A stretch of DNA of 17,562 nt from CAXBDP01 sp964598395 (GTDB lineage Bacteria > Bacteroidota > Bacteroidia > Cytophagales > Cyclobacteriaceae). Under the pieces are notes generated by a model. It saw only the letters and a list, made by a program, of their open reading frames with translations. It did not search any database and had not been told where the DNA came from. This document shows, piece by piece, positions 15,713 through 17,562 of the stretch (position 1 is its first letter; each line of letters starts with the position of its first letter). The position numbers and the translations under genes are program-made. The DNA lies in contig CAZRBW010000060.1 in assembly GCA_964598395.1 (NCBI GenBank), forward strand, positions 1 through 17,562, read 5' to 3'.

Positions 15713-15724
15713 GGTTTTCATTGC

Positions 15725-15741
15725 TTAGCTTTTGAAGCTAA
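15725..15741. repeat. Perfect short hairpin between DUF962 and UPF0173 genes
   Basis: TTAGCTT (15725-15731) and AAGCTAA (15735-15741) form a 7-bp stem with a 3-nt loop. It lies about 70 bases after the DUF962 stop and 12 bases upstream of the -33 element of the UPF0173 promoter. No T-run follows on the minus strand, so it is a weak terminator at best. A second inverted repeat, TCATTTCA/TGAAATGA (15760-15767, 15788-15795), is nearby. Confidence 0.35.
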
Positions 15742-15812
15742 TTTGGACAATTTGGATTATCATTTCATTATCAAATCTTTATATGAGTGAAATGAACCAA
15801 AAATTTCTGCTA

Positions 15813-16154
15813 TTATTGAGCATTCTCCTTTTTTGGAATTAGTTTTTCCTTTCCCAAAAGTATATCAAAAAATAACTTGAAGTCTGATGCTAAACTGTAG
15901 CCAGGATATTGAAAAGTGGCTGGCTTATTTTTTTCAAAGAAAAAATGACCAACCCAAGCGAAACCATATCCAATAAATGGAATAACAGCAAAACCCCACC
16001 ACCACTGAGTAGCGATAGTCCAAAATAAAACTACAAATACCAAGAAAGTGCCAATGAAGTGTAAAACCCTACAGGTCGCATCTTGATGTTCTGAGAGATA
16101 GTAAGGATAAAATTCCTTGAAGCTAGTATAGTCTTTGTCGGTTGCCATACGCAA
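15813..16154 (-). CDS. DUF962 / Mpo1-like membrane protein
   Basis: Small membrane protein (113 aa) of the DUF962 family, which in yeast includes Mpo1, an iron(II)-dependent dioxygenase acting on 2-hydroxy fatty acids. The bacterial role is not established. Family histidines are present: H23 in YYLSEHQDA, H32 in RVLHFIGT, H70 in GHFFFEKNKPATF (about 69-81). Hydrophobic helices span about 31-50 and 52-70. The P-G-Y-S-L-x-x-D-F stretch follows at 84-92. The start could be ATG 16154 or M3 at 16148. Both precede the conserved region, so only the first two residues are in doubt. It is monocistronic, with a long upstream spacer and no clear promoter. Confidence 0.85.
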   Translation of the reverse strand: MRMATDKDYTSFKEFYPYYLSEHQDATCRVLHFIGTFLVFVVLFWTIATQWWWGFAVIPFIGYGFAWVGHFFFEKNKPATFQYPGYSLASDFKLFFDILLGKEKLIPKKENAQ

Positions 16155-16503
16155 ATAATTAAAGAGCCACTAATCTAACCAAAAATTGCGGTTAAATCAA
16201 TTGATTTTAGTCAATGAGTTTACCTATTTACCTCTTCAATATAGTCATTGTTTGCTTCGAAGGTTCGCGAGTAATGTAGATGCAAAATATAAAACGATAG
16301 GCAATATTCAGTTTATTCTCTAGTAGTGGCTAATTCATACTCAATTTCCCAAGCGGAATTTTCATTCCCCTATTTTATTCACCGCTTTTCCTTTTACCCA
16401 TTATTAACTCGATTAGCAAATTGAGGATTTTTTATCTGAATTTTTTCCAAAAAAAGGATTTTAATGTGCTAGGCAAGCTTGAATGCGCTAATTTAGCCGG
16501 CCT
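16155..16503. other. Divergent intergenic spacer (349 bp)
   Basis: Non-coding gap between the DUF962 gene (minus) and the dCMP deaminase gene (plus), the longest in the window. It holds a 14-bp palindrome and an overlapping FNR/CRP-like inverted repeat near 16194-16214, and several AT-rich runs. A near-match to the -7 element, TAATTTAG (16489-16496), lies close to the deaminase ATG and would imply a leaderless or nearly leaderless transcript. No convincing open reading frame, tRNA or structured RNA was seen. Confidence 0.6.
16194..16214. promoter_or_regulatory. Palindrome and FNR/CRP-like inverted repeat
   Basis: AAATCAATTGATTT (16194-16207) is a perfect 14-bp palindrome. It overlaps TTGATTTTAGTCAA (16201-16214), which matches the FNR pattern TTGAT-N4-ATCAA at nine of ten defined positions. 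It lies 40 to 60 bases upstream of the DUF962 start, where a Crp/Fnr-family regulator could act. Function is inferred from form only. Confidence 0.35.
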
Positions 16504-16986
16504 ATGAGTAAACCGCATTTCGACGATATTTTTATGGAATTGGCTGTAAACTTGGCCAAGCGTTCTCATTGTGTGAAGCGTCACGTAGGAGCAGTGTTAA
16601 CGAAAGACACACGAATCATTTCAATTGGCTACAATGGCCCACCTGCCGGCACGCATAATTGTGACGAGGAGTTTCCAAGTGTTGGTTGCGATCGAGATTC
16701 CAAAGGTTCTTGTTCACTTGCCTTACACGCCGAGCAAAATGCCATTTTGTATGCAGTCAAAAACAAAACAGATGTTGCTGGATCTACTCTTTACGTAACT
16801 CTTGCACCTTGTTTGGCTTGCTCGAGGGTGATTTTTACTATCGGGATCAAAAAGGTGATTTTCCTCAATAGCTATGCTGAATTCAAAGGATTGGATAAGG
16901 AAGAAGGAGTGGAGTTTTTAAAGAAATTCGGTGTAGATGTAGAGAAATATCAGGGCAATCTTAATAATGTCACCCATTTGATTTGA
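16504..16986 (+). CDS. dCMP deaminase (ComEB/Dcd-like)
   Basis: Zinc-dependent deoxycytidylate deaminase converting dCMP to dUMP, the precursor for thymidylate synthesis. 160 aa. The zinc site is H75-A76-E77 (with E77 as proton shuttle) and P102-C103-x-x-C106. G-Y-N-G-P-P-A-G at 42-49 is the family's substrate-loop signature, and the D-E-E and G-C-D-R-D-S-K-G stretch before the HAE motif is the typical dCMP-deaminase insertion. Together these separate it from cytidine or tRNA adenosine deaminases. The ATG at 16504 is close to the end of a long spacer, and upstream DNA has no Shine-Dalgarno sequence. The next gene starts seven bases after the stop. Confidence 0.93.
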   Translation: MSKPHFDDIFMELAVNLAKRSHCVKRHVGAVLTKDTRIISIGYNGPPAGTHNCDEEFPSVGCDRDSKGSCSLALHAEQNAILYAVKNKTDVAGSTLYVTLAPCLACSRVIFTIGIKKVIFLNSYAEFKGLDKEEGVEFLKKFGVDVEKYQGNLNNVTHLI

Positions 16987-16993
16987 GGAATCT

Positions 16994-17512
16994 ATGAAAA
17001 GGATTCTTCCATTTATAGCTTTCCTTTTGATTTCTACCTCCTCTTTTGCGCAGAAAATACCCACTTATTTTTCATCAGATTTTGGCTATTTAGCTTATCG
17101 ATTCAATACAATAGATGTGGATCCCGGGCCAAATTGGAAAGGGCATTATTTGTCTGATAAGGATGGCTTTGATTTAAAAGTCAATGGCGGACTGATTCTG
17201 AAAGAGCGGTATAATGTAGGAGTTGGTCTGAGCTATATAAATTTTGAAGGAGTCAATGGATTGGGCAGTTATGCCGATTTGGGTTTAGCCATTTTGAAGA
17301 AAAGAAATTTTACTCCTATCATTTATTGGAATATTGGTTACTCCCATCTTTGGAATCAATATGCGGGAGGAACAGGTACTTTTCTTTCCGATTTAGGTAT
17401 TCGGTTGAAATATCAGATTAGTCCTAAACTTGCTATTCAAGCCAGCACTGGTTTATTTAATACTCAGCAGTCATTTATCAGGCCATATCGGATTGGTGTA
17501 GTCTTTAATTAG
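16994..17512 (+). CDS. Secreted, probable outer-membrane beta-barrel protein
   Basis: I do not recognise a named family. The 172 aa product starts with a clear Sec signal peptide (MKR, then hydrophobic ILPFIAFLLISTSSFAQ, probable cleavage after about residue 19). The rest alternates polar and hydrophobic or aromatic residues in short strands with G-rich turns (LKVNGGLILKERYNVGVGLS, GSYADLGLAIL, IIYWNIGYSHLW, ALTRL-like strands in LAIQASTGLF) and ends in RIGVVFN, as small outer-membrane beta-barrels do, with a terminal aromatic F. About eight strands are plausible. The stop of the deaminase gene is immediately followed by AGGA, a Shine-Dalgarno-like sequence before this ATG, so the pair is probably co-transcribed. 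Function is unknown. Confidence 0.7.
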   Translation: MKRILPFIAFLLISTSSFAQKIPTYFSSDFGYLAYRFNTIDVDPGPNWKGHYLSDKDGFDLKVNGGLILKERYNVGVGLSYINFEGVNGLGSYADLGLAILKKRNFTPIIYWNIGYSHLWNQYAGGTGTFLSDLGIRLKYQISPKLAIQASTGLFNTQQSFIRPYRIGVVFN

Positions 17513-17519
17513 ATTTATT

Positions 17520-17540
17520 GAACTGGAATGGTTCTTTTTT
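17520..17540 (+). terminator. Possible weak terminator after the last gene
   Basis: GAACT (17520-17524) pairs with GGTTC (17530-17534), including one U-G wobble, around a 5-nt loop, and is followed by six T (17535-17540). The short stem makes this tentative, but it lies eight bases after the stop at 17512, the right place. Confidence 0.4.
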
Positions 17541-17562
17541 GGTCAGCATCTTCAATTGAAAG

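Larger units (their letters stand above)
570..17370. repeat. Dispersed octamer GCGGGAGG, ten copies
   Basis: Exact copies of GCGGGAGG on the plus strand are at 2038-2045, 5975-5982, 9097-9104, 12023-12030 and 17363-17370. On the minus strand (CCTCCCGC as printed) they are at 570-577, 4481-4488, 7912-7919, 9795-9802 and 13073-13080. Nine lie inside genes, in sense or antisense and in different codon phases, and one (5975) lies between genes. Aligned flanks show only weak preference (A, G or T on either side, A-rich upstream), so the conserved unit is 8 bp. Copies are 0.7 to 4.3 kb apart. Confidence 0.8.

Noticed and set aside
1..17562. Defence island, biosynthetic cluster, prophage or insertion sequence
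   Set aside because: No transposase, integrase, nuclease-toxin or CRISPR repeats were seen; gene content is housekeeping with uniform codon use.

Overview
The window looks like an ordinary chromosomal core segment from a member of the Bacteroidota, most likely a Cytophagales-type marine or soil bacterium. Four things support this. The cluster parA-parB-DUF5683-dapB-lepB is typical of that phylum. Three promoters match the phylum's consensus TTG...TAnnTTTG. Leaders before start codons are mostly A/T-rich, with few Shine-Dalgarno sequences. DUF5683 itself is essentially a Bacteroidota family. Base composition is AT-rich (roughly 40% G+C by eye). I see no mobile element, CRISPR array, tRNA or rRNA.

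Layout. (1) 3-2553: a hotdog thioesterase faces a doxX-aceK pair, with the two stop codons overlapping. (2) 2677-5793: a very large secreted protein with Asp-box (BNR/sortilin-like) repeats, followed by a good terminator. (3) 6062-7148: the ribosomal operon rpsF-rpsR-rplI, with its own promoter and terminator. (4) 7234-8127: a membrane-anchored coiled-coil protein of unknown function, with its own promoter. (5) 8231-9984: a TPMT-family methyltransferase on the plus strand abuts a second methyltransferase, which is coupled to apaG. (6) 10060-10722: ung, tail-to-tail with (7) the 10727-15651 operon UPF0173 hydrolase-parA-parB-DUF5683-dapB-lepB. This operon combines chromosome segregation, lysine/cell-wall precursor synthesis and signal-peptide cleavage. 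(8) 15813-16154: a DUF962/Mpo1-like membrane protein. (9) 16504-17512: a dCMP deaminase followed by a small secreted, probably outer-membrane beta-barrel protein.

The gene content is conventional housekeeping. The most striking signal lies outside the genes: the octamer GCGGGAGG occurs ten times on the two strands, where well under one copy would be expected. The copies fall in all three codon phases, in sense and antisense orientation, and once between genes. The core is sharply 8 bp, with no longer consensus. This is what a genome-wide DNA signal would look like, such as a Chi-like recombination hotspot or an uptake or architecture signal.
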